Shown here: positions 1 through 11,640 of the stretch, in pieces
Position numbering within the stretch: the stretch's first letter is position 1
How the letters are laid out: every line of letters begins with the position of its first letter
Source: Cryptomeria japonica
Lineage: Eukaryota; Streptophyta; Pinopsida; Cupressales; Cupressaceae
DNA: 64,000 nucleotides
Assembly (NCBI RefSeq): GCF_030272615.1
Contig: NC_081406.1
Location: forward strand, 237,377,922 to 237,441,921
Direction: 5' to 3'
The notes under the pieces: model-generated
Database searches by the model: none
Seen by the model: the letters and a program-made list of their open reading frames with translations, nothing else
What the model was told of the DNA's origin: nothing
Made by a program: the position numbers and the translations under genes

Positions 1-99
1 GGATGAGGAAGGTGTTCTGAATGAGCCCCCACCACCTCCATCCCCCAAGTGGTCCTGGACAATATTGTTTATCTAACTAGAGATCGGGTAGGTAATCCT

Positions 100-2760
100 T
101 CAGATTCTAGTCACACTTGTTTAGAGTGTTTTGGGGTTTCTCTTATGAGTTAGACCATTTCACCTAATCCTCAAAAGTTTTTAGATGTAGCAGGAATTCT
201 TGAGTAGGATATGGCTATGGTAGATGAGTATTCTTCACTGATGAAGAATCACACTTGGGATCTAGTTCGTCTTCCTAAGGGAATAAATTTGATGCAGTGC
301 AACTGGGTGTATCGTACCAAGTATGTTGCAGATGGTTTTATTGATAAGTATAAGTCTCATCTTATTGGTAATGGGTTTTCATAGGTTGAGGGCATTGATT
401 ATTCGAAGACCTTTTCTCTTATTGCCAAGTTGGATTATATCCGCCTTGTACTTTCTCTTGCAACTTCATAGGGATGATCAATATATCATATGGAAGTGAA
501 GAGTGATTTCTTGCATGGTGATATTCATGAGGAGATCTATATGGAGTACTCACATGGATTTGTGCAGGACTCTTCACTTATTTGCAAGCTATAATGTTCA
601 TTGTATGGTCTTAAACATGCTCCTTAGGTTTGGTATGAAAAGATGGACGCATTCCTACTATCTACCAATTTTTCACATTGCCATTATGGTCCCATGGTTT
701 CCACTCAACAATAGGAGGGAAATATTTTGATATTGGTCTTGCATGTGGATGATTTGATTATTACAAGTAGTTATTCTTCCATGATTCATAGTATTTAGAG
801 AGCATTGATGGAGCGGTTCATCATGATAGATCTCGGTCTTCTACATTACTTTCTTAGTGTTTAGGTTATTCAATCTTTAGATGGGATTTATATTTGTCAA
901 TAGAGATATGCTCTTTATATGCTTCAAATATTTGGGATGCTTTATTGCATGCCTTCCCCCATACTATTTTAATTAGGTGTTATGTTGTCTTCTAGTTATT
1001 CTACTCCTTCAATTAATGTTACATTATACAACTAGTTGGTTGGCAGTCTTTTGTACCTGATACAAACACGTCCCGATCTTTCCTTTGTGGTTGGTCTAGT
1101 CTCTTGTTTCTCTTATGATCCACATAAGAGTTACTAGAAGGCTAAAAAATGTATCCTGAGGTATATTCATGGCACATCACACTTTGGCATTCATTGTACA
1201 TCATGAGACTCTCATGTTGTTGGCTTCATTAACTCAAATTGGTCCATTGGTGTTGATGATTGAAAGTCTACTTTTGGATTTATTTTTTTAATCTTGGTTT
1301 TGGCCCCATTACATGATCTTGCAAGAAGTAATTTGTTATTGCATTATCATCTACTAAGGCCAAGTTTCGAGTAGCTATTCTTACTAGACAAGAGATTTTA
1401 TGGCTTTGTCAGTTGTTGATAGAGTTTGGTTTTCCTCTTGATAGTCCCTGTTGGCAAGAGACATTGCATAGGTCATCTGGTGTTGTCGTTGACGACAACC
1501 TAAGTCAGTAATTCCATACACAGAGTGTGATCTGATCCTATCGAAAGTCAGAGTGAAGTTTTGGTTAAGTTTGGTAAGCTAGAGCAGAGTATTTGACAGA
1601 GTGTAGTATCCTGGTTGGCATTTCATTTTTCATTGAATATTTAGTGTTGAAGAGCTAAAGGAAGATAGTTAGATGTCTAGAGTACCTTATTCTAGAATCC
1701 TAGCCTTGGGTGATGATTGTCGTGTGAGTTAGAAGATCTGGTATATATGTTTTTGGGTTGAATAGTGTGGTATGACCAAGTTGGATAATTGATCGTTGTG
1801 CGGAATTGATGGAGTAATTTTGGTGATTGTTTTTGTGATCGAGGATGTTTAGCCAACATTTGGGTAGCGTGTGGACAATTATTTTTGGTCCACATATGCA
1901 TTGGAGTTCGGAGTGAGTTGACTATGTATACACATTTCATCATTTGTATAGTTTTCTTGAAGCTGACATGTAGAAGACCTAATTTCATGTTGCAGTTATA
2001 TAAGAGTGATGGATACGATCATTTTGGATATCGATAGAGGTGTGGAAAGTGTTTGTGATTGAATGTGTGAAGTTTCACATGCGCAAGTAAAGGATAAAAT
2101 TTGTGCTCTGGAATATTGCAGAACATTGGAATAGAGCAATGTGAGATTAAGTAACTGAAACTGTACTTTGGCATTTGTAGATGTTGTTTGTCAATTCAGA
2201 CATTCCAATTATCTTTTGTTAAATATTTTGTAAGACAGTGAGTCTTCTTAGGGTTGTAGCCCTTATCTTTTTGAGCTGTGAGCTCTAGGCAGTGTGCCTA
2301 AATGCATGTGCATTCCCTTGTAATCTTTATATTTGAGTGCACTCTTTTTGTGGTTCTTATCCCCACTGTGTTTTTTCCCTTGACTAGGTTTTCCACGTAT
2401 AAAATCTTGGTGTTATGGTGTTGTTGTTGATTTCTTTGTGTTTCTACATCTTTCTTTTGTTCATTTGCATTAAGTGGTTGAAAGAACAAGTTAATAAAGT
2501 TAAAAATTGCAAAACACTGATTCACCCCACCTCTTAGTGTTCCTTGATTCCAATAGTCCTACTATTCTTCGGTGTGACAATTAGAGTACCATTCACATTT
2601 GTTGCAACCTAGTGGACCATTAAAGGACTAATGATATTGAGATCCACATGAACTTCATTCGATAGTTGATTCAAGATGGTCTTCTCACCTTGGATTACAT
2701 ACCTACAAAGGAATAGGTTGTAGACATGTTCAGTAAGCCATTGAAATCCCCTTAGTACCT
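100..2760 (+). pseudogene. Copia pol relic: reverse transcriptase and RNase H
   Basis: This is the copia reverse transcriptase and RNase H, which copy element RNA into DNA. Readable landmarks in order are NHTWDLVRLPKG (about 250-290), GIDYSKTFSLIAKLDYIR (390-445), MEVKSDFLHGDIHEEIYM (490-545), YGLKHAP (603-626), the polymerase site LHVDDLIITSS (735-770, with H for the usual Y of YVDD), GSLLYL, TRPDLSF and LRYIHGTSHFG. RNase H resumes after the inserted LTR and ends near YIPTKE then DMFSKPLKSP (2698-2755). Many in-frame stops are present, mostly TAG at conserved glutamine positions, plus TGA at likely arginines. It is certainly inactive. Confidence 0.85.
1448..2552 (+). repeat. Solo LTR (copia-type) inserted in the RNase H region
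   Basis: A ~1.1-kb block with no coding similarity separates two halves of the copia RNase H. It runs from TGTTGGCAAGAG (1449) to CCTTGATTCCA (2552). ATAGTCC occurs on both sides (1441-1447 and 2553-2559), and removing the block plus one copy restores host codons reading FPLDSPTILRCDN. Near its 3' end (2365-2425) it carries the GTTTTTTCCC ... TTTTCCACGT ... TTGGTGTTATGG block shared with the other copia LTRs here. The shared flank is 7 bp and an extra C precedes TG, which is atypical for copia (5 bp). It has no internal region, so it is a solo LTR. Confidence 0.7.
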
Positions 2761-3031
2761 TCAATTTTATTCAATCCTTAGGGTGAAGGAAGTTATCCTT
2801 GGGGGGTATTTATGAGGCCTTCCTTCCTTTAGTAGTTCATGTCTTTTTCATGCATTGCATCTCTCACTTTTGGAGAGGGGTTTTTTCCCACATGGTTTTC
2901 CCCTTTTCTCTTCTTAGAGAGACCTCTTCTTTGTACTTGGGTACCTAATCAAGCCTTTAGTAGTCAGGAACCATCTTGCATTCATGCATATAGAGGTTTT
3001 CGACTTCTCCCTATGTTTCACTTAAGGGGGG

Positions 3032-3332
3032 TGTTAGAGCATTTTTACTACTAATTATGTTTTTTTGCTTAAATTCATTTAGTTGTGCTTGTAGTTTAGT
3101 TAGAGTTGAGATTTTATTTTTGGCTTCTCATGATTTCACTTTAGTTATCCTAAATTTAGCTTAGGGACTCTTTATGCTCTTTATAAAAGCATATCATTAT
3201 GTATAGTAAATTAATTATGTAATCTTTGCTTTTGAGGAATATGACATATTTTTCTTACTACTCTCATTTGTGGAAGGTATTCTAGTTTGCTATTTGATCT
3301 TGTAGGCTTGTGTTGCAAAGTTTTTTGTTACA
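3032..3332 (+). repeat. 3' LTR of the first copia element
   Basis: It starts with TGTTAGAGCA directly after the polypurine tract AAGGGGGG (3024-3031) and is taken to end at TTTTTTGTTACA (3332), giving about 301 bp with TG...CA ends. The start is well supported. The end is inferred from the CA terminus and a change of sequence character, because the partner LTR is outside the window. A TATA-like CTTTATAAAAG at 3179-3189 lies where an LTR promoter would be expected. Confidence 0.6.
3179..3189 (+). promoter_or_regulatory. Putative TATA box in copia LTR
   Basis: CTTTATAAAAG sits about mid-way through the 301-bp LTR. In LTR elements the RNA starts about 30 bp past such a box. This is sequence match only. 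Confidence 0.4.
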
Positions 3333-3852
3333 AAATTCAATAGTAAAGATGAAGGAAGGAGATTGAGAGGTGGAAAGGTAAAATATAAAAGTGAATAGGA
3401 TTAAGAGGTTAATTTGAAATAAAGGGATAAGATTAAGCGATGGGTTGACTTTTTAGATTAAATGAATATAGACATTAGAGAAAGACAAAATGAATGAAGA
3501 AGAATTTGACACTTGTCACATGCCTATGAATTTAGATTCTGATCCATGTGAACAAGTTGCAGGGCTTGGATTAAAGAGGAAAAAGGTTATGAATTAAATA
3601 AACAATTAAAAGTATTTATTAAATTAATAGAGGAAAGGGGCCAAATTAATTAAATAAAAATATTTATTTAATTTAATAAATAGGTGAGATTAAACAAATA
3701 ATAAATATTTATTTAATTTATATAAGAAAAGGCTTAGTGAATTAATTAAATACATTAAATTTTTTATTTATTTAATAGAGGAAGAAGCTAATGAATCAAT
3801 TAAATAAGTAAAAAGGCTCGTTCATGGGTAGTCTAAGGTTAATCTTAGTGTT
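3333..3852 (-). repeat. LTR-like fragment, purine- and AT-rich
   Basis: No coding sequence is visible. The right part (3590-3800) alternates short TTAAT/AATTAAATAAATATTTATT runs. The reverse complement resembles parts of the LTR at 41488-43322: both have repeated TTAATTAAATAAA blocks, ACTTGTCA and a CACATGGATC motif. I read it as a truncated minus-strand copy of that LTR family. Boundaries are not determined. Confidence 0.35.
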
Positions 3853-3868
3853 GGGGGGGGGGGGGGGG
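3853..3868. repeat. Homopolymer run of 16 G
   Basis: Sixteen consecutive G followed by CGGGC. It marks the junction between the AT-rich LTR fragment and the RNase H relic. The exact length may be unreliable because such runs are hard to sequence. Confidence 0.7.
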
Positions 3869-3894
3869 CGGGCTCAAATTGTGTTTGGACTAGA

Positions 3895-4190
3895 CTGAAA
3901 CAAGGGTGGATCAAAGTGAACTTTGATGGTGTCTCGAGAGGCAACTCGAGAGTATTAGGTGTAGGTTGTGTTTCTCAGGATGAGGAGGGCAAAGTCTTAT
4001 CCAAAGGGGTGTAACGGTTGCAGGATGGTACAAATAATGAAGCAAAATCTCAAGCTGCTTTGCTCACGGTTGACGTGGCTAGTAATTTAAAAGCTCTGAA
4101 GGTCCACTTAGAAGGAGATTCAAAAGTTGTTGTAGATGCCATTTCTTAGGGTTTCTCTCCAAGTTGGAAAATCAACAAGTTTATTTGGTA
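3895..4190 (+). pseudogene. RNase H-like (RVT_3 type) fragment
   Basis: Reads WIKVNFDGVSRGNSRVLG, then NNEAKSQAALLTVDVASN and LEGDSKVVVDAIS, which is the layout of the plant RVT_3 RNase H domain: an NFDG first acidic site, a NEAE-like second site and a GDS third site. This domain occurs at the C-terminus of plant LINEs and in small host proteins. Only about 95 codons remain, with TAA/TAG interruptions, and it is cut off at about 4190 where unrelated sequence starts. A LINE origin is likely but not proven. Confidence 0.6.
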
Positions 4191-4194
4191 CCAC

Positions 4195-6440
4195 CCTGTG
4201 GTATAATCCTCTGTAATAGGTAGCCTCTCGTCCTGCTCTCTCTGCCCTCTCTCGCTGTTGCATCATGTCTGAGTACATCTGTCCAAGCCCTGCTGGGACC
4301 AACATCTGTCGTGCTGCGTCCCTCTCCCCCATAGGCGAGTAACATCTGCCTCTGCCCTGTCTACCCTCGCTCGTAGCCCCTCCATCTCCTCATCCTGCTC
4401 CTATAAAGTACTCTGAATCCCCCAATGGCGGTCCCTATCCTAGCCTCATCTAGCATCCTATCAGCCTCCTCCCTATCCCTGTGCAGGTCATCCACCTCTA
4501 TCCTGGATATTTGTAAGCTCTCGGTCAAATCACTGACCTCCCGTCATAACACCTCTCAACCTTTGCGTCAAGGCTCTCCCTCCTCGCCCTCTCAATTATT
4601 AATCCTGTGAGGATCCGGTTAATACCAAGAGGGAGGGTGAATAAGTATTAAGACCAATTGAAACTTTAACTCAAAAATAAACTTATCTTAGATCTAAAAC
4701 CATTTAACAAATGCCTCAACTTCTTTAATTAGATCTAATAACCTCTTTATCATATTTGCTTAACACATTAATGAAATCATTTATCAATACTTTCACCAAC
4801 AAAGCAATCATATAAACTTGATCAATCAGATCAAGAACTTTCTCAAACAACTCCTTATTAGTACTGGTAACCTCTAATAAACTTATGATAAAACATCATA
4901 ACCGGCGTTTGAGAAATAATGCATGAAATGAAACATAAACAAGAACATCACATGAAAAACATTCCACACATGAACACCATACATTTTTGACGTGGAAACC
5001 CAAATAGGGAAAAACCACGGTGGGAGTTGGCACCCACAAATATTTGTACTCTTTTAAAGTACACCCTGTTAGGAGCTCAGCCCTTTTAGAAGCTTACAAT
5101 ACGCTCGGGTAGGAGTCACCTGGTTAGGGGATTTGCCTTGCAGCCCGGTTAGGAGCTTGATGATCTATTAGGATCTACCTCATGAGAGGATTTAAAAATC
5201 CTTTGAGAGCTGCCCTGTTAATTAAGGCATGTTAGGACCTACCCGGTTAAGGGATTTAACCTGTTGCAACTGCTAGGTAACAATAGTGAGAAAATGATCT
5301 GTTTACTTGCACTTCTCTGCTTGTTTGATCAAATCTAGTTATACACATCACTCTGTAACTCTCAAGAAGATCTCACATTTCACTTGGATGGATTAACACA
5401 TTCTCTAAGACCACCAACACCATAAACATCAATTGTGTCATCCTAAATAGCCATCTCAACTAGGTCGTCCACAAAACCTAATTTCATCTTGAATTTACAA
5501 TTCAAATCATAAGAGATCATCACAGATTGCTCTATAGGTCATCACAACAAATTATAATGCAATATCAACTATTGGTTGATCAGAACCCATCATGGAAATC
5601 CAATATGTACCAAAGTCAAACCCTCAAAACACTCTACTAAGCGTTTTGTTGATTCCCAAGAAAATCTTCCTTGAATCGCACAAAAACAACAATTAAATCT
5701 TTCACGCAGGTTGTGCCATGTTACCAACTTCATGTAGACTTGTCATTGATCACCGTCATAACAAAAATCATTACCAAAACTTCATGAGAAATTTGAAACA
5801 CACCTTCTGGTAATTCTCACAATTTCTAGTTCCAGTCAGATACTCCTTTCCATGATACAAGTTTACCATCCAAACTGCAAATCACCAATCATCGCCGATC
5901 AACCGATCCAATCAAAACAAGTTTGCTTTACCGGTTAAAGTCCTATTTCATAGACTTTACCTCTTTTCCGATAAACTCCATCTTCCGGTAAACCAAATCA
6001 CTTAGATGACAAAACAAGATACCAGGAACGTCAAGAACATCAGTTAACATCAATTGCCAGCAATGACAATACAAATAACTAATCATGTCATCTATTCATA
6101 GAATCTCAATCTCTTCATCACAAATAGACTTCTATCCTTTACCAATGCAATCATCCATCTTCAATTGCATCACCTCATCTGTATCAGTTATGCCAAAAGC
6201 CAACATCAATCTGTACCTCATCCCTGAGCGAGTGTAGTCCTGCTTTGGTAGCATCCCTCTGTTGCAGGAGCCTGTCAAAATCTACCCGTGACACTCCTCC
6301 TCCACTCTTCGCCCCCACACCCTGGACCTGCACCTCTGGAATATCCATATGCACTACCTCATCCACCCACCCTCTCCTCCCCCGACTACCTCCCCTATCA
6401 TTGCTGCTACCACATGTACCTGTGCTGCTGATGGGGAGGG
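4195..6440 (-). pseudogene. Coiled-coil protein relic of unknown function, split by an LTR
   Basis: Two minus-strand coding pieces flank an inserted LTR. The upstream piece (about 6440-6206) includes GGGVSRVDFDRLLQQRDATK; the downstream piece (4596-4195) includes GLGQMYSDMMQQRERAERAG then EATYYRGLYHRVV. If the LTR and one TCAAT copy are removed, the reading frame runs straight through the join (LRDEVQ before, IERARRESLDAKVER after). The protein is rich in E, R, Q and L in heptad-like spacing, so a long coiled coil is likely. There are at least two frameshifts and further stops in the downstream piece. I do not recognise the family. A gag-like or structural protein of another element is possible, as is a host gene relic. 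Confidence 0.5.
4597..6205 (-). repeat. Solo LTR (copia-type), minus strand
   Basis: On the minus strand it begins TGTTGGCTTTTGGCATAACT (from 6205) and runs to GGATCCTCACAGGATTAATA (4597). TCAAT flanks it on both sides (4592-4596 and 6206-6210). The terminal CA has become TA, a single transition. About 400 bp from its 3' end is the GTGGTTTTTCCC ... TTTCCACGTCA block (rc of 4990-5025) shared with the LTRs of element D. No internal domain is present, so it is a solo LTR of about 1.6 kb. The in-frame restoration of the host ORF strongly supports both ends. Confidence 0.75.
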
Positions 6441-6459
6441 AAACTCAAAGAGAGTCAAT

Positions 6460-7986
6460 CCTTTATCACAAGGTAGTCAAGTGTTGTCTTAGTGGGATCA
6501 CTTCTTTATTCTTTGGTCTATCCATCAAACTAGACATCCGAGTGCTCCCAATCAATATGTGCTCATTGGTTGCTCAGGCATGGTTCAAATTCACAAGGGT
6601 AAATCCAACCTTACACTATCAAACTCCTAACATATGCTTGCAGGGGTTGTAGTAGGCGTCTATGATATTTTACAAGGCCATTCAATTGGTTTTGAGTTTG
6701 GGTTTGATCCATTTCTCCATCGCTCTTTCCTTTCCCTATTTTCTAGGCCTAGTAGCCCTAGAGCCCCAATTAGCCCTACCTAACCTGTTTTTGTGGATTT
6801 GTTCACAATTTTCCCAAAGAACCAAACAAAATAATTTGTGATCTGAGTACCCTTTTAAAAGTACTTCAAGATTCATGAAGTGAGAAAATTCAATCTGACC
6901 GTATAGGTACGAAACTAAAAAATGGCTTGTTTTGAAGGGTTTTAGGGTCTTTTTGGTCTTCTTCAAGGGTTTACTGACTTTCCTGATCTGCCACACCTCC
7001 AAAATCACACATATGATCTTCCACGCCTCATTTTCTCATTCCAAACACTTGGAAACTTCATACCTTCTCATACTTGCAAGCACTTGCATCATTTCATTCA
7101 TTTCCTAACCAGGCTATGACTGAGCTTGCCTAGGAAATGATGCTCAATGGCCTTTCAATGACATCCAAATGAAAAAAAAGACTATGTACACTGTACAAAG
7201 GTTCCATGGCTTGAGTCCCAAGTGTTATTGAGAAGAACTCAAAGGACTTCAAGCTGGAACCTTGTTTGGGCCTCGCAAACCCTTGCTAAGGCCGAGAGCT
7301 TACAAATTCAACAACTCAATTCAAAACTGCAACAAAACTAACCAAAATGATTCCTGAGCACTAAAATAACATGTAAAAAACAATTATAAAACAACAAAAA
7401 TGCAATCAATCCATGATGTACGGACTGCTGCTCCAAATTAAGGAAGACACAAGGTAAAAACTTGAAAATGGTCTTCAAATTGTATTCAAATATGCTCCAG
7501 CCATTCACCAACCTTATTACATTCATGCTCAAGGCATTTATATTCCATTTGTTACCTAACTAACTATCCATCAGTTTCCTAACCAACCCTTCGCTCAAAG
7601 TTGCAAAAAGCTACTCAACATTGCAAAATGTTGTCAAGCAAATTTGACAACTTTTGTCAAAAAGTGCATTTTTGCCCTATATGATTTGGTTCCTTTTCTA
7701 AACCATCTAGGATGACTAAAAACTACTACCATAAAATTTCCCAATCCCAAACAAGTATTTTCAATAAGTTTTACATCAAAATGCATGATTATGCCATTTT
7801 AGGCTTACAAGGGCTTACAAGCCAAAATTGAGCAAATGCTTGATCCTATTGACAAGCAACCTACCAAAGCATATCACTAACACATGAGGACCTATTATAA
7901 GACCATTTTTCACCATCCAAAATCAATTTATGGATCAACACACCAAAATGAAGAAATTGTACTAAAAGTTAGGTGCGCCTGCACCA
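6460..7986 (-). repeat. 3' LTR region of the chromovirus
   Basis: The right end is fixed at 7986: on the minus strand pol is followed by a GGGGGAGTA purine tract (7987-7998) and then TGGTGCAGGCGC, the LTR start. The left end is not visible because the partner LTR is missing; somewhere between 6640 and 7000 is plausible. No coding similarity occurs in the stretch, and short ORFs in it look accidental. Confidence 0.5.
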
Positions 7987-8008
7987 TACTCCCCCAATGA
8001 GAAATAAG

Positions 8009-8569
8009 TCAAGTGACTCCTTTAGGCAGGAAAGAAAGGGGAACTCCATGCTTAGAAAAAATTGCCTCAGGTATCCAAGTAGCCTTTGATGCTGGAAGGT
8101 GCTTCCATTTGATCAAGTGCTCCATATAGGTGGTATGCCTTGTTTCCTTCAAAACTCTAGAATCTAACACCTTCTCGGCTTGTGGAATGGGTGCAACTGG
8201 TAAGGTTAGGTCTAAAAGTGCTCTAGAGACCTCTGAGACTCTACTATCTTCTTCTAGAAGTGTGCCCTTATACTGCACCAAATCTGCCACATTGAAAATG
8301 GGGGATAAAGCCATATCACTGGGTAGATCTATCTTGTATGCATTATTGCCATACTTGGCCAAAAATTTGCAAGGACCTATCCTCCTCATCTGAAGCTTAC
8401 TAGGGACACGTTTTTGAAGCCTTTCCTTTTTCAAATGAACCATCACCACGTCTCCAACTGCAAATTGGATATCTTTTCTTTTCTCATCTACTCTTTCCTT
8501 GATCGTTTGAGTAGTGTCTAATAGGGCTATCCTAACCTGCTCATGAACCTCTTGCATTGATTGAGCCAT
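8009..8569 (-). pseudogene. Chromovirus integrase C-terminus and chromodomain
   Basis: About 186 residues are open. The first half is the GPY/F-type integrase C-terminal region, with FAVGDVVMVHLKKERLQK and MRRIGPCKFLAKYGNNAYKI. The second half carries HPIFNVADL-like SPIFNVADLVQYKG and then a chromodomain: KVLDSRVLKETRHTTYMEHL followed by IKWKHLPASKATW. In chromoviruses this domain directs integration toward specific chromatin. It ends just upstream of the polypurine tract, as expected for the pol terminus. Confidence 0.85.
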
Positions 8570-8587
8570 GTCTAAGGCATGTCCACT

Positions 8588-9334
8588 CTACTGTCCCAAC
8601 TTTCCAACATCTCTAAGCTCCAAAACATGTCTAGGATGAATGCCATACACAATCTCAAAAGGGCTTTTACCGGTAGACCTATTCACACTGTCATTGTAGG
8701 AAAACTCATCTTGATGGATGATCTGATCCCAAGCTTGTCCATACTCCTTTGTCAGGAATATAAGAAGGTTTCCAAGTGTTCTATTGACCACCTCAGTTTG
8801 GCCATCCATTTGGGGATGATAGGATGAACTGAAAGACAAGTTAGTACCTAATCTTTGCCACAAAATCTTCCAAAAATGACCAATAAACTCTGCATCCCTA
8901 TCTGACACAATGCTAATAGGTAAACCATGGATTCTAATAACCTCCTTGAAAAACAAGTGAGCAATGCAACTAGCATCATGAGTGACCTTACATGGAATAA
9001 AATGAGCCATCTTATTAAACCTATCTACCACAACATAGATGCTATCAAAACTTGATTTGGTTTTTGGCAAACCAACAACAAAATCCATACTTACACACTC
9101 CCATGGTTGGTTGGGGATAGGTAGAGGCTAATAAAGACCAGCATTGGAAGATGTACCCTTAGCTCTTTGGAAAACCACACATTGTTCCACATATCTCCTG
9201 ATATCTGTTTGCATTTTAGGCCAAAAGTAGAATCTTTGGACAAGTTCCAAAGTCTTGTTCAAACTAAAATGTCCACTTAGGCATCCATTGTGCTTCTCTT
9301 GCATCAAATTTTCTCTCATAGACCCTTTAGGCAC
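8588..9334 (-). pseudogene. Chromovirus integrase: zinc domain and catalytic core
   Basis: The N-terminal HHCC domain is readable as H...GCLSGHFSLNKT then FYFWPKMQTDIRRYVEQC, with the last cysteine changed (CVVF instead of CxxC). The core contains MDFVVGLPKT (first D), HGLPISIVSDRDAEF (second D) and MDGQTEVVNRTLGNLL (E), so the D,D-35-E triad can be seen. A TAG stop lies between the two domains at about 9129, at a position usually glutamine in GLYQPLPIP. The following ORF overlaps at 8570-8590 through another TAG. Confidence 0.85.
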
Positions 9335-9496
9335 ACATAGCTATCCTCCTTTGAACAAGAGTCCATCTTGCAAGGTGTAATCTTCATATTCACTATGAAA
9401 ATGGCTTCCAAACTCTTGGCAAACCTTGTAGGCAGCAACAAAGTCTTCATCTTCTTCATAGAAATCCTTGAAACTATCCACTCCAATAATTTTAAG

Positions 9497-10608
9497 CTAC
9501 ACTTCTTGCACTGTTAGTAACCTTCTACTCAATGCATCTGCTACTTTATTACATTTTTCGTTCTTGTGTTTAATGGTAAAGGTATATGACTGCAAATACT
9601 CTACCCATTTAATATGCCTATGGTTTAACTTTTCTTGAGAATTAAGAAAGCTAAGAGCTTGATTATTAGTATAAACCACAAATTTCTTAGGCAAAAAATA
9701 ATACCTCCATTTACTAAGGGATTGGACAAGTGCATACAACTCCAATCATAAGAGGAATATCTTTTCTTTGCATCATTGAGCTTCTCACTAAAAAAGGCAA
9801 CATGTCTATTGTCTTGGCTTAAAACTGCTCCAACGACTATGTTGCTTGCATCACATTCAATGGTGAAGAGCTTGTCAAAGTTTGGAAGAATGAGTACCGG
9901 TTGAGTAGCCACCTTTGTCTTCAAGAGATCAAATCCACTTTGTGCTTCCTTTGTCCATTGAAACTTGGTTCTCATACCTCCCTTGACTGTCTGAAGCATG
10001 GGTGCACATATTTCACTAAAACCTCTGATGAACTTTCTATAAAATTGAGCCAACCCATGAAAACTTCTTACTTCACTTGCTGTCTTAGGTGTAGGCCAAC
10101 TGATTATAGCTTCCACCTTAGAGGTATCCATCTTCAAATCACCTCTTGAAACTACAAACCCAAGATACACCAACTCTTGTTTTAGAAACTCACATTTCTC
10201 CAAATTGATGGTTAGTTGCTCATCACATAGTTTACTCGATACAATTTCTATATGATTAAGATGTTCATCTTTAAACTTGCTAAAAATTAAGATGTCATCT
10301 AAATAAACAACAAAAAATTTACCAATGTAGTCCTTGATTACTTCATTCATGAGTCTCATGAATGTGCTAGGAGCATTTGTGAGTCCAAATGGCATAACAA
10401 GCCATTCATAGAGTCCTTCTGTGGTCTTGAAGGCTGTCTTCCATTCATCACCCTCCTTTATTTTGATTTGGTGGTAACCATTCTTGAGATCTATCTTGTT
10501 GAAGTATTCAACACCTCCCAAACAATCCATCAAGTCTTTAATTCTTGGAATGGGAAACCTATACCTAATAATAATTTCCACTTCCATCACAATGAACTTA
10601 TATAACAA
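9497..10608 (-). pseudogene. Chromovirus reverse transcriptase and RNase H
   Basis: The RT begins abruptly at [18 protein letters not shown] and continues with [39 protein letters not shown] and the catalytic [11 protein letters not shown]. RNase H follows with [18 protein letters not shown], then in another frame [31 protein letters not shown] and KVADALSRR. The third RNase H acidic residue position reads TNNQ where TDNQ is usual. A frameshift or lost segment joins the two reading frames near 9745. The first ~60 RT residues, including INKIT, are absent or unreadable. Confidence 0.85.
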
Positions 10609-10664
10609 TTTATCAAGATTTGATAATGCTAAAACTGGTTATCTTATAACACTAGATTCTTTAA

Positions 10665-11640
10665 CAACTTAAAGCTTTTGTGTGCTCATGGTGTCATGTA
10701 AATGATTTCTTGTATCCTTTTAATAGTCTTAATAATTGAGCACACATATTATTGAAATTTCTAATCTTCATGTAAAAAATAGCTAACTCATGAAAAATTC
10801 TTATCTCTACAACACTAGTTGGTGTAGGCCATTCAACAATTGTTTTTATCTTCTCTAAATCCATCTTCAAACTAGTTGCTAAGACAAAGAATCCCTATTT
10901 GTCAATTTTGTCTTCAAGAAATTATGTTTCTTGACATAGTCAACAACTTTTATTTTATTAGTGTTTGCAATAATATTTGACATACTCTAAATGTTTCTCG
11001 TTAGGTTTACTAAAAATTAAAAAAATGCCTTTCAAATAAATAATTAGAAACTTGGCTAAGTATGACTTCAATACCACATTTGTTAATCTCATACACGTAT
11101 TAAATGTGCAAGTCAACCCAAAATACATAACCAACCATTCATATAATCCTTCCTTTTTATTAAATGCATTCTTCTATTTATCTCCTCTAATTTTGATTTG
11201 GTTATGACCACTCTTCCAATCTATTATGGTGAAGATATTTTCTTCAATTAAACAATCCATCAAACCAGCTATTCTTGATAATAAGAATCTATACTTAATT
11301 GTGATCTTATTTATTGTTGTAGAATTTGCACAGATTCCCCACTCTGCTTTTTTGGGTGCTAGTACTACATGTACCCCATGGTATTAAAGTTTCTTTGATC
11401 AGATATTTTTTTAACAATTCTTGCACTTTCTTACTCAATTCTTTGATTATTTTAGCATCAGTGTATGTGCAACTTTATTTGGAAACCTTGCTCTTGGAAT
11501 TGTGTCCATATGATGACATACTTTTATTGATGATAAATTATTTGACATATTGTCCAATATTATATCACGACAGACTCTATTACCCACTACACTTTGTAAG
11601 AAACTCTAACTTTTTTGTGTGACTTTTTCTAACTTTTGTG
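10665..11640 (-). pseudogene. Second, older gypsy RT relic
   Basis: Minus-strand translation in several frames gives gypsy RT pieces in the right order: VVLAPKKAEWGICANSTTIN (about 11390-11330), [57 protein letters not shown] and LKMDLEKIKTIVEWPTPTS. It overlaps in content the RT of the neighbouring chromovirus, so it is a separate copy and not its missing start. The VYLDD site has decayed to IYLKG. Divergence and frameshifts are much greater than in the neighbour. Confidence 0.65.

Larger units (their letters stand above)
1..3332 (+). mobile_element. 3' part of a Ty1/copia LTR retrotransposon, decayed
   Basis: The window opens inside a copia element. In order it has the reverse transcriptase, RNase H, a short non-coding tail, a polypurine tract (3024-3031) and a 3' LTR (3032-3332). 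Gag, integrase and the 5' LTR lie outside the window, so its target duplication cannot be tested. The coding part is interrupted by a solo LTR at about 1448-2552. Identification rests on protein-level similarity to copia pol and on the tract-then-TG junction at the 3' LTR. Confidence 0.85.
8006..10608 (-). mobile_element. Ty3/gypsy chromovirus, pol half, 5'-truncated
   Basis: On the minus strand the order is RT, RNase H, integrase zinc domain, integrase core, integrase C-terminus and chromodomain, followed by the purine tract and 3' LTR. This order and the terminal chromodomain place it among plant chromoviruses. Gag, protease and the RT fingers are missing: sequence similarity stops at about 10608. 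The clade within the chromoviruses cannot be decided by eye. Confidence 0.85.

Noticed and set aside
3341-3852. Possible promoter or matrix-attachment region because of AT-rich purine runs
   Set aside because: Similarity to the LTR at 41488-43322 explains it better.
10484-10672. Small ORFs opposite pol domains, here and throughout the element regions
   Set aside because: Antisense shadows of transposon coding sequence.
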